Shown here in pieces: positions 45,123 through 57,234 of a stretch of DNA of 64,000 bases. The notes under the pieces are model-generated. The model made no database searches. It saw nothing but the letters and a program-made list of their open reading frames with translations, and was not told the DNA's origin. The stretch is from Rhyacophila brunnea. Lineage: Eukaryota > Arthropoda > Insecta > Trichoptera > Rhyacophilidae. Each line of letters starts with the position of its first letter. The first letter of the stretch is position 1. The stretch lies in assembly GCA_022495005.1 (NCBI GenBank), contig JAGYXB010001403.1, positions 62,001 to 126,000 on the forward strand, in the 5' to 3' direction. The position numbers and the translations under genes are program-made.

Positions 45123-46617
45123 ATAATAATTTAATGTGTAGTGAATATGTAGTGATAAAATAATATTTAAAACAAAATATAATGCCCAAAGCAGTTGAAT
45201 TTGGACAGTATTGAGTGAATTCTGTCCTAGAGATGGCAGTTGGCGCACAACAAAGGCATTGCAACTAACAATCGATCAGAGGAAATCGCTCTCTGAAATT
45301 GGCTGTGAAATGAACAATAACCAAATAACAAAACGGCGACTTTACCGGGAAAATTCTTCAGACATTTGCTTCTCCGTCCTCCCTTTCTCTTGTTCGTGGC
45401 GCCGATCATTCCGCATGCGCAGATAGCACGGAGTTGAAATTGTAATGGTTTGATAGTATGATTAGTCAATTTGCGCGCACCCTAATAATGAAAGGTAATG
45501 TTTATTTTTATCATGTTCCAAGTCAGATTTTACTATATAACGGAAGTAGGCCATGTCAAAAATGTTAAAGAAAATTTTCTTCTTTTTTATCAAGCGACGA
45601 AATCTCGGCTGAGGTTTATTTTACTGTACACTATTATTACATTTATATGTAGAGATATAGAATTACAAATTCTTTAATATGCATTTCCGTAGTGTCAAAT
45701 TATAGTACAATAGTTATATCCGCAAATCGCAATATCTATATTTAATTTTTATACAATAGACAGCTACTCGGATGTCCATCGACGCAAACAACAGTAAGTA
45801 GCTGACTGGATTAATATACCTATCTAGTTATTTCCTAAATTATAATGGGTAGGTATTATTTTGATGTATAAATAGCGAATAATAATTCATCAAAAATGTC
45901 ACTCGAATATACGTTTCCGGTCCGTTACTATCGCAGTCTCTATATTGCTTCGCACATCTCATTATACCGAGATTCGGACCTCGAAACATTATCATAAGTA
46001 TTGTTACATAACTACTGTAACATACTATTGTACCGACCATTACGCTGCAAATAAAACTAATGCATTCATCTTCGACTTCTTCATCATCATCCTCAACACC
46101 ATGACCGACGACACGTCAACGGCTCCCACAGTGGTAACTCACATCGAACCCCACATAATATATAAGGTTAATGTATATAAAAATAACAAAAAAATACATA
46201 TCATTCATAATTGGTACTTACGTGATATTATTATATGTTAACTTCAACCATGTGGTATTATAATTTATACTTGCAGATTACATTTTTTTCAGAAAAATTA
46301 CAATACAAAAAAACGCTTTGATGTTTGGCTGAGCTTAAAACATCTCACAATCAAATGATTATTAATAAATAGAAGCCTTCGTCTTTGATCATCACAAAGC
46401 TGACATTGCCAAATAACGTGATTTCTATCTTAATTCTCATTTCCGCATTGATATTTAGGATCACTTATTATACCTAAAGGTACTAGCGATGCTGCAAAAT
46501 TGAAGTGAACAGTTCTGCAGCGATTAATTGTTACAATAATTGTTTTCTCGAACCGAGGTTTAGTTTTACTACCGTGATACGATTGAAAATACTTGTTTGC
46601 CTTTTGTTCTTTTAACG
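45123..46617. other. No gene recognised
   Basis: GC-richer patches at 45210-45430 and 46060-46150 carry short frames without recognisable features. The final 8 bp before 46618 are the TSD of the next element. Confidence 0.3.
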
Positions 46618-47369
46618 CAGTTCATTCCGCCATCATTAATTGTACTTCTGATTACGAATAACTTTTTTTTTTTAAAAAAATATTGACAATAAATTAAAAT
46701 TTGAAGAATTTGTTGTTTCATAAATGTATTATCCCAGTACGTCTTCCTTGCGTCTCGTCTCACACTATGTAACCAATATTTTCTACGTTGAACATCGTGA
46801 CACATTTAAATACTTTTAACTCCGCGTTGCAAGGAAAAAAAATATATGCACATCCGAAAAATTGAGACAAGTTTAGCAATAGTACGCGATTCATTATCAA
46901 TAGATATCGATTGTGTACCGACAGAGCTACAACTTGAGATTATTGATCTGCAGTGTGACACTGATTTAAGAGAATTGCATCGTCGTGAAGAAATCTCCAA
47001 ATTTTACAATGCCTTTAATTCAGAAAAATTCGACCAACTTAAAGATTATGCAAGAAAAATGTTCATTATTTTTGGATCAACCTATATATGTGAACAAACA
47101 TTTTCGATCATGAACCTCGATAAAAAATCTTTACAATCAAATATCTCCGATGCCCATTTACAAGCAGTTTTGAGAATATCAACTACAAAATAACACCTGA
47201 ATTTTAAAAAATGTACAACAGTTTTATTCTTCTCATTAATTTTTTTGTAATGTTTATTTTTCGTGATAATAAATAGTGTATATCTAAAAATGGTATTTTA
47301 CTTGCGGCCCGCCGCTCATTTTGAATTCTTGAATTTGGCCCTCCATCCAAAAAGTTTGCCCCCCCCCTG
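46618..47369 (+). mobile_element. Deleted hAT transposon, GTF2IRD2-like, copy 1
   Basis: It starts CAG and ends GTTTGCCCCCCCCCTG, with a perfect 8-bp TSD, TTTTAACG (46610-46617 and 47370-47377). The left TIR and its GGCCCGCC block, intact in 59299-60265, have been deleted here apart from the first bases. The 752-bp element keeps only the end of the transposase. Confidence 0.9.
46846..47193 (+). pseudogene. hAT transposase dimerisation domain (GTF2IRD2-type)
   Basis: A 115-residue frame carries LQCDTDLRELH, the LKDYARKM stretch, FGSTYICEQTFSIMN and SNISDAHLQAVLRI. This is the conserved carboxyl end of hAT transposases of the kind also captured by vertebrate GTF2IRD2; it mediates multimer assembly. 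The catalytic core and DNA-binding part are absent. It is free of stops, but its ATG sits inside the former protein, so I treat it as a remnant. The same block with a stop upstream is at 59740-60163. Confidence 0.88.
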
Positions 47370-48071
47370 TTTTAACGTATTCTCTGTTATAGTTTTAGTT
47401 GTGTTCTAAAATATTCTTCTATTTAAGATACCATGCTATATCAATGTGATGCTGTAAAAACGATCACTAGAGCTAATTATTTGTAAATCTTTTCACATTG
47501 GAAAATCATTTATAACAAACATACATTCGTTCTCGAGATTTATTTATTTACCAAAGGACACAGTGTGTTACATGCCTAATTTTTTAAGCAACCACCATTA
47601 GCTATTTAGATGACAAACAGCGTGTAAAAAGATAAAAAAAAATAACAAGTATACATTAATCACCATCATCGGCTGCAGGGTTAGATTAACTGCTAGACGA
47701 AAGCCTCCCTAGCTATCTTTACTCTTCTCAGTCCCAAATTTCTCGTTGCCACGTACATCCACCGAACTTGATAAGTTTGTATATCGAGCAGAGCTTCGGG
47801 CGTCCCTTTGGTCGTTAGTGGCCGTTGGATACCAGCGGTTGTCCAGCCCATTGCTACTTCATCTGCTTGGCGATCTCTTATCACATCGCGTAGGCACTTT
47901 TATCTAAATACATAAGTAAGTTATCAAATCATAACATCAAACATCATATCGCATTCTCTTTTTTAATTATTGAAAAAACATAATGTATTCAACGCTGATA
48001 CATAAAAGAAAGAATAATATTTTTCCATATTTTAGCACCTATCTACGTTGATGGTAATGCGTTGTCTCTAC
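47370..48071. other. No gene; possible retrotransposon tail at 47693-47884
   Basis: A 63-codon minus-strand frame (47693-47884: WTTAGIQRPLTTKGTP, then ATRNLGLRRVKIAREAFV) has the feel of a non-LTR retrotransposon tail, but I cannot place it. The rest is AT-rich. Confidence 0.3.
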
Positions 48072-48574
48072 CAGTGACGTCCCGTGGGGGTAGGCAGAAT
48101 GAGCGTCGCTTGGGGGCGGCAGTTACTCGAAAGGCGGCGAATTAAGGAGAATCATTAGGTTTATATAGAAATTGTAGGTACCTAAGCTTAGCTAAAGTTC
48201 AGCTCATTGGTTGGAAATAAAATGTATTAATTAACATAATAGGTTTAACAGGACTGTATTTTTTTTGTCGGGTTCGTGATGTCTAGTTTACTTCCGTTGT
48301 CCTTGGACAACACGTCCTTGGTGAGCAGCAATGACACATGCAAGTTGTCAGGTGTAGTATTTTTGAATGTATCTGAATCCGTGCACATCCAATATTGTAT
48401 ATTAAAGTAGAGATGGCATTTAAATTAGGTTTAGCGGTATATTTTGTTAGTAATGTATCCATACAACACCTTTCTCAGATATTGGAGTCATGAAAATATG
48501 ATAAAAAATACTGTATAATAAAATGGGGTATTCTGGCGCTGCCTAGGGCGGCATGTTGTCTAGGAACCTCACTG
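48072..48574 (+). mobile_element. hAT MITE with CAGTGACGTCCC terminus
   Basis: The left end CAGTGACGTCCCGTGGGGG and right end GGAACCTCACTG are inverted. The flanks GTCTCTAC (48064-48071) and GGCTCTAC (48575-48582) are an 8-bp TSD with one mismatch. The end fragment at 1-57 is a second copy. Its interior (about 48225-48365) is shared with 20930-21010 inside a different MITE family. Confidence 0.85.
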
Positions 48575-48582
48575 GGCTCTAC

Positions 48583-49737
48583 ATATTAAATGAACGATGC
48601 CGTGGACTACCATAATACATAATTAAGGAGTATATTATGGACACCACTATTTGTAGGTAAAACCCCTTTGTACAACATCCTACGTCGGGATGTATATTAA
48701 TTCATACATTTTTTAAGTGAATGATGACAAAAAATAATGAAATTTAAATATTATACAATTAAAACATAACGAAACACTGATATTCTATTTTAATTATATG
48801 CTTTTAGCTTAAGAAATCAAAGGTTCCGGTTTCAAAATAATTAATAAGTATTCCCATGGTTCCAGAGTTTAATTCCGGTTTTGTTTCCAGATCTGGTACC
48901 TAAAAGAGTTCTTTATCATATAGGTATATTTTATAATATAAGTCTTCTCATAAATCAAGTTCGATAATCTCTTATCCGTCATATTGGATAATGACGCAAA
49001 TGAAAGATTCACAGGACCGTTACTTTTAAAACTTTTTAAAGTTAATAAATTTAAAATACCTAATTAAATATTCAAGCCATGTCTATTATTGTCGTCGTTA
49101 AACTTTCGAACTTTACTGACGCGTTGATTCATTTATATTTCACTAAATTATATGTTAATTTTATCCGGACTTTATTCAAATAAAGTCAATCTACCTATTA
49201 CGTATTAATACAACATAATAATATATCTGAAATCTATTAAATTTCATCACTCACGTGCTTTATAAATGTCGAAAATTATTAGTAATTTTGTAGTTTGGAT
49301 GCTAAGCCTGGAAAATCTTTAGACAATGCTAGAAATTGTGTCATTATGGTGCCACGTCTTTTCTCACCATACTGATTAATACTTATTTCATTTAATTTTC
49401 CAACATAAACTATTTAAATAATATACCTTGCACGAGTCGCCGTTTTAATATTGAGGATAAAGCCATATTTTGGTATACTTCACGTGCACTATACACTTAA
49501 TTTAATATTCAGTACTTATATTAAAATATACTCGGTATATTTTATATTGTAGTTAGCATTTGACTTATAATTTTACGTTCTTTATTTGCCGCGATATGAC
49601 ACATAATTTACCCATGTATTTTGTGATAAGTAGTTTATTTATTATTTTCTAAATATGAATTATTTTCCAGACAGTGCATCATAATGACATATATATCTTT
49701 CTCACAAACTCTATAAAATCTCTAAAAAATAAATGTC
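48583..49737. other. AT-rich stretch with no recognised gene
   Basis: Nothing is supported beyond AT-rich sequence. Confidence 0.35.
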
Positions 49738-49915
49738 GTAACGTTTTTTATCCATCTTTACACGATTTAAGAATTAATTCCCCCGTCGCCATCACAAAAC
49801 GAATTGACGTGTTTACAGCTCGACTTTCGCTCTCCGATTGCCAGCCAGTCCGAAATTTCGTCGCACCTATAGGTGAAAATTATTTGCCGTTTCACTGAAG
49901 TACCTACCGTCTTAA
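49738..49915 (+). repeat. Dispersed repeat, copy 3 (right half)
   Basis: It matches the right half of 1233-1605 and 6161-6534, through CGATTGCCAGCCAGTC to CTTAA, with a 4-bp expansion near 49906. The left half is missing. Confidence 0.6.
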
Positions 49916-49970
49916 AATCCATACTTATATCTGATTTGTTTTCAAATTTAACATGTTCAATAAAGAATTT

Positions 49971-50235
49971 CTCCTTCTTCGATGGCGCTACAGCTCAAGA
50001 GGAGCCCCGGCCTCCTCCACCGCCGTCATCCAGCCGGAATGGTCCTCCGCACGTCTTTTCCAGTTTCTGATTTTTAGCAGCTGGTTGGCATCTTTTGCAA
50101 TGGTATCGCCCCATCGTGTGCGTGGCTTTCCCACAGGCCTTTTACCCCCTGGGTTTCCATCGAGGAACTTCTTCGGTATCCGTGACTCAGGCATGCGCTG
50201 GACATGGCCTGCTCAGTTTAGCTTCTGGTTTTATT
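49971..50235 (-). mobile_element. 3' end of an RTE-like non-LTR retrotransposon with a 27-bp TSD
   Basis: Perfect 27-bp direct repeats at 49944-49970 and 50236-50262 flank the insertion, the kind of long TSD target-primed reverse transcription makes. On the element strand the 3' end is ATCGAAGAAGGAG rather than poly-A, as in elements that end in short simple repeats. The copy is truncated to its last 265 bp. Confidence 0.88.
49988..50194 (-). pseudogene. Carboxyl tail of a non-LTR reverse transcriptase
   Basis: The 68-residue frame reads MPESRIPKKFLDGNPGGKRP, then VGKPRTRWGDTI, and closes with a tryptophan-containing GWMTAVEEAG segment. The GKRPxGxPRxRW block followed by a Trp-rich end is the standard carboxyl tail of endonuclease-reverse transcriptase elements. 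The polymerase domain itself was not copied, so the fragment is inert. Confidence 0.85.
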
Positions 50236-50262
50236 AAATTTAACATGTTCAATAAAGAATTT

Positions 50263-51939
50263 ACATTCTCAAATATTGTTGAATAAATGAAAATTTGAAA
50301 AACATATATTTAATATTCACGAAATTATATCAACCGTATTTTTTATTTATTAAATTTTTTTTTTTTCACAAAAAGAGCTTTCTAAATAATATGTCCTTCA
50401 AGCGTCCTTTCAATACAGTCATATAAAATCACAAACTCATGCACAAGAAACGTTAATAGCTACACACATAGATAGACGTAATATAAACAACTGGTATAAA
50501 TGTAGATACTGGATAACTACCAAGATTATATTTTGCTTTTCAACTTATAAATGACTATATTAAAATTCAGTGGAACCCTTTTGTGTAGGCACTCCGCTCG
50601 GACTTATTTCACTGGAGTAGGTACTCACCCATATTATCTTCGAGTGAAATTTGACGAAATGAAAGTGAACATAGATACTTTATAAGCCGCTGTAATACCA
50701 TTACCAGCTTGCCATTTATTTGACGACTTTGCTACCTTAAAAAACACCTGAATAAATAAGACAATGGCAAACGCCGACGCTCATTTATCTACGCCGAACT
50801 TGATATTTAGCAATTGAGTTGCCACCTCGGAAATTTAATTAAAGCCAGCAAAAATATTTCCAGCGTTTAGTCACTCAATGATTACTTGGCCAACTTGAAA
50901 GCTCGCAGTTTTCAAGATAATGGTTTTCGAACGAAAGCTTTTCAATAAAGCATTGTTAATTATTTTTAGCCAACTTTTAAATTCAACCGTATACTCGAGT
51001 AGGCACTGTGCCTAATAATAAAATCATAAAGTAATAATTACCATAATTTTGTGAATATTTTAATTATTTATTTGGTAGGTTTCCGTAAAGGTTATTGAAT
51101 TTAACTTAAAATAATGTAATAAAGTTAAATTAAAAATATAGTTTTAAAAAAGCTTTTTCCATTTACAGACTAAATAAAAAATAAAAAAAATGATGGAAAT
51201 AACTCACATTTTTGTCAAAAATCGAATTATTATTGGCTAGTTTCTTGTGTTTTGTCAAACATACTTAAAATAATAATTCTAACTGATTTAAGTTTTGTAC
51301 ATACTAGGTACCTATTCCATTTGAGTATTTTTTTGCGATCCGGGTTTCGCTTTTCGGGACATAAGTTTGTAATTTCAATAAATCAGTTGACCCCCTTACC
51401 AAAAACATTTCACCCCTTCTCTCCCGCGATTCCCCCTCCCCCACCCCAATTCTACCGAAGTCACGAGGGCGGATTGCTACTAAGTATTCAAAAACTGCAC
51501 AATAAATAAAAATGTTATGATGTTATTGTAAGTTATTTTTACTATTAAAAAACTGTATTGTAGTGAAGAAAGCTTTCAAAATAAATTGTACGTACCTATC
51601 ACAGCCTGTGTAATCTTTTAGCTCATACAACTTACGGGCTATTTGCGGAGTAAATGGGTAGTGCTTTTAGAATTTAGATGCTCTGTTCATATAGGTACTG
51701 GCCTGCATTTGCTTCAGTTCACTGACTATGTATTATTATGTTGCATATATATATATATATATTATCCTTCGTTCTTGTATGCTAGAATGTTTATGAATGC
51801 AATCGACATGCCTTGAAAGCAGCTTGTCCGTGTTCATTTACTTTTAAGCAAGTACCTACTCTCACTGGATTTAGTAATTTAGTTCATGGCTATATTTCGC
51901 TCGTGAATTTTCCGTCGTGTAAATCTAAGTAGTTTTATT
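50263..51939. other. No gene; repeat copy at 51314-51356
   Basis: The span 51314-51356 is a reversed copy of the hairpin-bearing repeat (TTCCATTTGAGTA... TTTGCGATCCGGGTTTCGC). The block 50690-50960 looks single-copy. A long TA run lies near 51750-51770. Confidence 0.4.
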
Positions 51940-51982
51940 TTCCCTTTCAGTGAAAATCTTGTGAAAATTATTTTGTTTGTTT
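51940..51982 (+). other. Weak candidate noncoding or coding exon
   Basis: TTTTATTTTCCCTTTCAG (ending 51950 or so) is a strong acceptor, and about 43 bp later TTTTACGG is followed by GTAAGTTAAG, a consensus donor. The enclosed segment has one open frame but is AT-rich. A 5' untranslated exon or chance is possible. My coordinates here are accurate to about ten bases. Confidence 0.25.
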
Positions 51983-53163
51983 CGTTTTTACGGGTAAGTT
52001 AAGTTGTGGCTGATTACAATAATAATAATAGTATGTGTTCTTCATATTTATATGAAGGATATGTGAGTACTTAGTGTATTCTTCTTGTTTAATAAATTTG
52101 TCGTCTTCTCTACGACTGTTAGTAATTACTTATCAATCACACGTTACATCAATCTATCGAAACGGTTTTTTTAGTAAAAATCTGCTCTTATTGCGGGACA
52201 GTCTATGTAAGAGAGAAAATACAAAATTTCTTTACAATAATGTACAATACTTTACTTAATGTTTGTCAGATGTTCACAATTTTGTTAGGTAAGTTAAGTT
52301 TATGGGTGTTTTACATCCCTCTTCCCTAGACGTTTCGGGGTCGTATTATTTTAGGCATGGCAACGCATTGACATTTCCTGTGTCAGCTATCTCGACTTTT
52401 GCGACAAGGAATCTGCAACCATGACAATTCGTCTTTAAAATGAATCTCTTCCTTCTAATTCTTGACATATTTATAAGTATAGCACGTCTGAAACAGTCTG
52501 AGCTTTTTTTTATAAATGTCATCATGCACTTACCAAATAATTATGGTGACGCTTTTCAGTGGACTGTAATAGGACGGGTATGATTTAGATGCTGGGGGGT
52601 ATATCAAGGATTCCAGAAACTGTCCTTTAATGATGATGAGGCTGGCTCCGTGGTCTGGTTCTCACTCACTAGCACTACCACTCTTCCCGATTTACACTTT
52701 ACTCACTATGTAGTTTGTCGAATCGTTGGTTGTGTAATGAGTTTTAATTGTTTACGCGGCATCGAACCGCTAATTCGTAATTAAATTATTTCTGTGATGA
52801 CGCTAGGGTTAAACGAGTGCACTTCTGGACGCGTTTATGGTCAGGAGGTAACTGCATGTCATTTATTTATTAATGTGTCTAGTACTGCAGTACCTGGATG
52901 GCGGCAATGATTATGGACGTGGGTAGGAAATTTATTTGGGATTCGCGCTACCATAATTGGCCCAAACAAATTATTGTTTTGATAATAACGCCTGCCTACG
53001 CGCACTGATTTCCTGACACCAATGTGTGTAAATTCATCTATTGCCAATATATGTTTACACATAAAAAATCTGACTATCTCCCAAGCCTTCAAGCGTAATC
53101 GAGATGCGCTGTTGTCATTTTATGGTTCTATTTGACTGGTTTTGAAAAATTGGTATTTTTACA
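51983..53163. other. No gene recognised
   Basis: A 77-codon minus-strand frame (52859-53092) has no recognisable domain. No paired termini are evident. Confidence 0.3.
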
Positions 53164-53330
53164 GCTCGTTCGCCACTATCATTCTACTGTGCAGGCGCAG
53201 ATATCGCACAAATTCCAACTGTCACGTGAAAATTCAGAAGCTTCCGAACTTTTTTGATCAATGCATGAAATATTGCAACTTGCACGACGATACGTGGTTA
53301 CACGACTATTTTTTTGTTACGGCCGCGGTA
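53164..53330 (+). CDS. Candidate exon within a 74-codon frame (hypothetical)
   Basis: An acceptor-like TTGGTATTTTTACAG precedes 53164 and a donor-like GCG/GTAATACGT follows 53330. One frame stays open across the segment and reads CRRRYRTNSNCHVKIQKLP, then FFDQCMKYCNLHDDTW. It is cysteine- and histidine-containing and less AT-rich than the flanks. No family is recognised, and two-sided splice signals of this strength arise by chance in 64 kb. Confidence 0.2.
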
Positions 53331-53568
53331 ATACGTACTGTCAGCAGTAAATCCTTGCACGTTTAAACGGGGTATAAAGCACTTGATCTTTGAGCATATT
53401 ATATTATTATAATCCGTCAGTCTGTACTGCGACAATATATTTTGAAAAAAGTTACCTACCTTTCATGCGGCGAGACCTTGTCTCGTCATAAATGCGTAGC
53501 TAAAATAATAATACTATCGTTTAAATATAATTTCATTCAGTAGGATACTAACCTTTTAACGCCAATCC
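53331..53568. other. AT-rich spacer
   Basis: No feature is supported here. Confidence 0.3.
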
Positions 53569-54050
53569 AGTGTTGCCATCTTTTCAAAGTGGAATTATAG
53601 TACAGAGCCTACAAAATTATAATATTTGCGGAAAAAATATAGTACGCGTTGTTATGTGTTGAAAATGTATTGGTTTTTATGTCTCAGAAAAAAATAACGG
53701 AGAATTTGAGACTCCGAGACCCCTTTTTATTTAGGTAGGTACCTCTTCCGACCAAAAATGCTTACTGAAGAATTCAAAAAATTTCATTTTAAACCAAAGT
53801 CAAATTTTTTTTACGTTTTTCGAGCAATTGTTTTCCCAAGTTCTCCAAATCTTATATTGCGAAATTATAGTACTTTGCGCCAATCTATCGAACGAAAATA
53901 TTGAAATTTTAGGACTTTTTACATGATTTTTCTGATATTCAAAATTATAGTATTTTGGGCGTACTATACCTGTTTTATATCGTACATAGTACGCGGACCA
54001 AAATTATAGTACAAATACTATAATTATAGTACCTACGGTTGGCAACACTG
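53569..54050. mobile_element. hAT-like MITE with CAGTGTTGCCATCT terminus
   Basis: CAGTGTTGCCATC at the left is mirrored by GGTTGGCAACACTG at the right. The flanks CGCCAATCC and CGCACAATCC are the same apart from one inserted base, a worn TSD. The interior holds about six copies of AATTATAGTA on the plus strand, near both ends and the middle, likely sub-terminal binding repeats. Confidence 0.75.
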
Positions 54051-54744
54051 CGCACAATCCTATTTCTGTCTTTTGTTTGAATTTTTGTCATCACGTAATT
54101 CCACAGAGCTTTAGTAAAAACAGCATGCGTTCTACTATTGGATTTAAACAGCGACCCCTGGATGAATCACCGCAAACATTATAGATTTACAAACCTGCTT
54201 TTAATATTTTATGTTTTAACTCGACTGGCATTCTGCGTATAAGCTCAAAATCAACTGCAGGCCATGCGTTTTGTTTACCCGTAAGCTACATATTATATAT
54301 ATTATATATATTATATACCTACTTATTATGTCCACATGAATGAAAATAATTGCGTCTGAGAGCTTGTGATTCATATGTCGTGGGGACGCCTGACTGTTAT
54401 GTCCGTCTGGTCTGGACCCGGCCCCGTTTATTGCCGACGACTTATGGCTTTGTTCGACTCAATGCCTTTTCCTCACGCAAAAAATGGCCAGCGACATTTT
54501 CTTTGCAGCGCGCCATACAAGCCAGACTTCGTTTGTTTTGTTTCGCTCCAGCAGGGTAATTTTTGAATGAAGCACCACGAAACCCGACACCAAACCGCTT
54601 TGACTGAAGCAGGTATTTTTTTTAGTTTTAAAGTACTTAATTAATATTGTGTGTTCATAGCTTCGAATGGCATCGAACCATGAATCATAAGTGGGAGTGA
54701 GCAAGTATTCGGCACGCTTATACCTCCGGTCCATGCGTTAAAAC
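54051..54744. other. GC-richer unique block at 54350-54600, no gene
   Basis: Three overlapping frames (two plus, one minus) are open here, which reflects composition rather than a gene. No second copy exists in the window, so conserved noncoding DNA is possible. The TATATTATATATA run near 54290 is simple repeat. Confidence 0.3.
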
Positions 54745-55138
54745 GGGTCTAGGACGATTTGGAACCGGACAACTGGACGATAGGTACTATAATAGACGTT
54801 AGGTACTTATAGGTACTTTAAAAAAATATTGAATATTATTATTTATACTTCAATGATTATATTATGATTTAATAGTTGGTAAGAATGTAAATATACAGAC
54901 GTAAACAATGATTTAATCGTGCATATGTTTAAGTTCCAACGAAAAAAGAGTTTTTTATTTAAGTAATATAAAGCCTTAGACATGGTAATTCTCAATCCGC
55001 GATAAAGAATACATTATGTTAAGAGTAAAATGAATTTAAACTACTAAATAGTAGATAGAAACTGATTAAAATACCTCGTCTACACGTGTCTACGACAGTG
55101 CGGCGTCCAATTGTCCGGAGGCCAGTCGTCCCATTCCC
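54745..55138. mobile_element. 394-bp MITE with GGG termini and perfect 8-bp TSD
   Basis: The ends GGGTCTAGGACGATTTGG and its inverse CCAGTCGTCCCATTCCC continue inward through CCGGACAACTGGACG. They are flanked by GTTAAAAC on both sides (54737-54744 and 55139-55146). An 8-bp TSD with a G-rich tip could be hAT-like or Merlin-like. No coding capacity. Confidence 0.85.
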
Positions 55139-55146
55139 GTTAAAAC

Positions 55147-57229
55147 TAAGATAGAATTTTGACCGTATCAACAAATAATGTCAAGACAGAACTCGTCGAT
55201 TTCATAGAAATTAAATAACTTTTTATCCATTTGGGTAATGACTTCATATTTAATCAGTACTTACCCGTTAACGTTGCATTATTAAACCATTCATTGTTGA
55301 AGAAACGTAACTAATAAATCTTTAAATAAGCTTGTTACGTATCCAATATTACAATACGGCATTTCCGTTGTATTTTGCGAACAAACATGTGTGTTTCTGT
55401 ATTACAAAATAACAATAAATACTTAAATGAGGATTTAAACACAAAATAACGCTTTCAATGGTAATAGTTATGTAAAAGAAAAAACACAATAGATATACAT
55501 AGGTCCAGCTTTCTACAATATTACGTTGACATTCGATATCTGACGTTTACCGCCAGCGCCTCTAGCGGCAAAGCATATGTAGTTCAATGACAACCTGTAC
55601 TCGGCAGTGGCGGTTGAGTTTTAGTATACTTCCGTAGAAGTAGGCTTGCGCAACCGGTCGTAGTGCTTCATTCAGAAATTGGGCTCCAGAACGGATGGTA
55701 TTTAGATGTAGATACATAAGTATATTTAAAAATTGTATTTCGTTCCTGTCACTCATAAAGCCGATATGCGACGCAATTAGATTGACAATGGACGCATTAA
55801 AGAAGAAAGCACAAAAGAAAAATCCTGGTTCAAGAATCTCAAAAATGGTTTAAGCTCAGTACGCCATCCTTGTTCATAGCAGCAACAGATAACGAAAAGA
55901 TGACCTAAATCAACTTCGTCGACGTCAAATAAAGGTTATGGCACAGAAGGAAAGAGATGGCTTTATTTTCTCCAAAGTATGTGTATGTAGTGTAAATCAG
56001 TTCACTTGATTTTAATTTGATAGGTATTTCTCGCGGTTTTGAGCTTCCCTCGAGCGTAAACGTTTGGCTTAACCGACAGTCCAGAGCGAAATATATCTCT
56101 AATATAACTGCAATACAGATTTAATTTAATAATCCTTAGCCATGCTTCTATAATTTAGTTTCTGTTTAATCTTAAATCCTTCAAATTTAAATAATACGTC
56201 TGCGAAGATCTTGGAGTAGTGTATAAATTGGTTATCATATCATATCTTATTATATTAGGGTTACGTCTAGAAATCCGACATGACGATAACTTTGCATCAC
56301 ACATTTTCACGTGTCTGTTTGGAATTATAATAATAAAATTACTAAAACATGACTTAAAAACTCCATAGATGCACTTGAGAATAAAACAATGTAGTAAACA
56401 TTTGCCCCAACACGAAAGAAATGATAAAATACCACAGTACGTTTAAATTTAGCTAACGAAAAATTAAGATTTAATAATTGTTTCTTTGATATCGTACATT
56501 TAGCCGTTTGTTATTACGGATAATTTCGCATAAATGTCATATTTATTTTCGTAGTCTATTCATTGATCCGGGCCCTACGGTAAAATCTTTTTGTGAATGA
56601 ACGAATCTTATTCAGACTGTTTTCCATTGTCCCCTCGGCCGGCAGTTGCTTTTATTATTGATTTCATTTTATCGACCAGTTCGTTATTGTTCTCCCAATG
56701 AACTTCATTTTTTTCACTTTCTTTCATTCTTTCTGTGTGTTTGATTTAAAAGCTCGCCGTAACTCTTTCTTATTTTGAAATCTTCGTTTTTCTTGTTATT
56801 GTTTTGTTACTTGGCTGGCCGGATCATTTTCTCTTATTACATTTTTGTTTGTTTATTTACAAACGTATATTGTCAATAAATTAAATCAGTTTTTCAGAAA
56901 CGTTGACATAATAATATTTCATTTAGTATTATACTTCAGTGGCAAAGTCTCGTATTATAAGAAATGTATTATAAATATATACAGATTACAGAACCATCTG
57001 CCAAATGTTCAAAAAAAAAAATATGGCACAGCGAGCCATATTATATATATTATGATCATTGCACGTTAAACGGTAAACTAAATAATTGAATATATTATAT
57101 AATTACTAAAATTAATTATTAATCTAACCATCAAATAGTACCTATTGTTATTATAACAGTTTGGATTGGCTAATCGAATGGGTTAGTTCCCACAAAACTA
57201 AAAAGTAGCTATTCGACATTCCTCATTAA
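55147..57229. other. No gene recognised
   Basis: The patch at 55530-55760 is GC-richer with short palindromes (CGCCTCTAGCGGC). The patch at 56510-56830 looks single-copy. No coding or element boundaries are supported. Confidence 0.3.
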
Positions 57230-57234
57230 ATTTG

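Noticed and set aside
54350..54734. Overlapping frames on both strands
   Set aside because: Simultaneous openness of several frames points to composition rather than coding.
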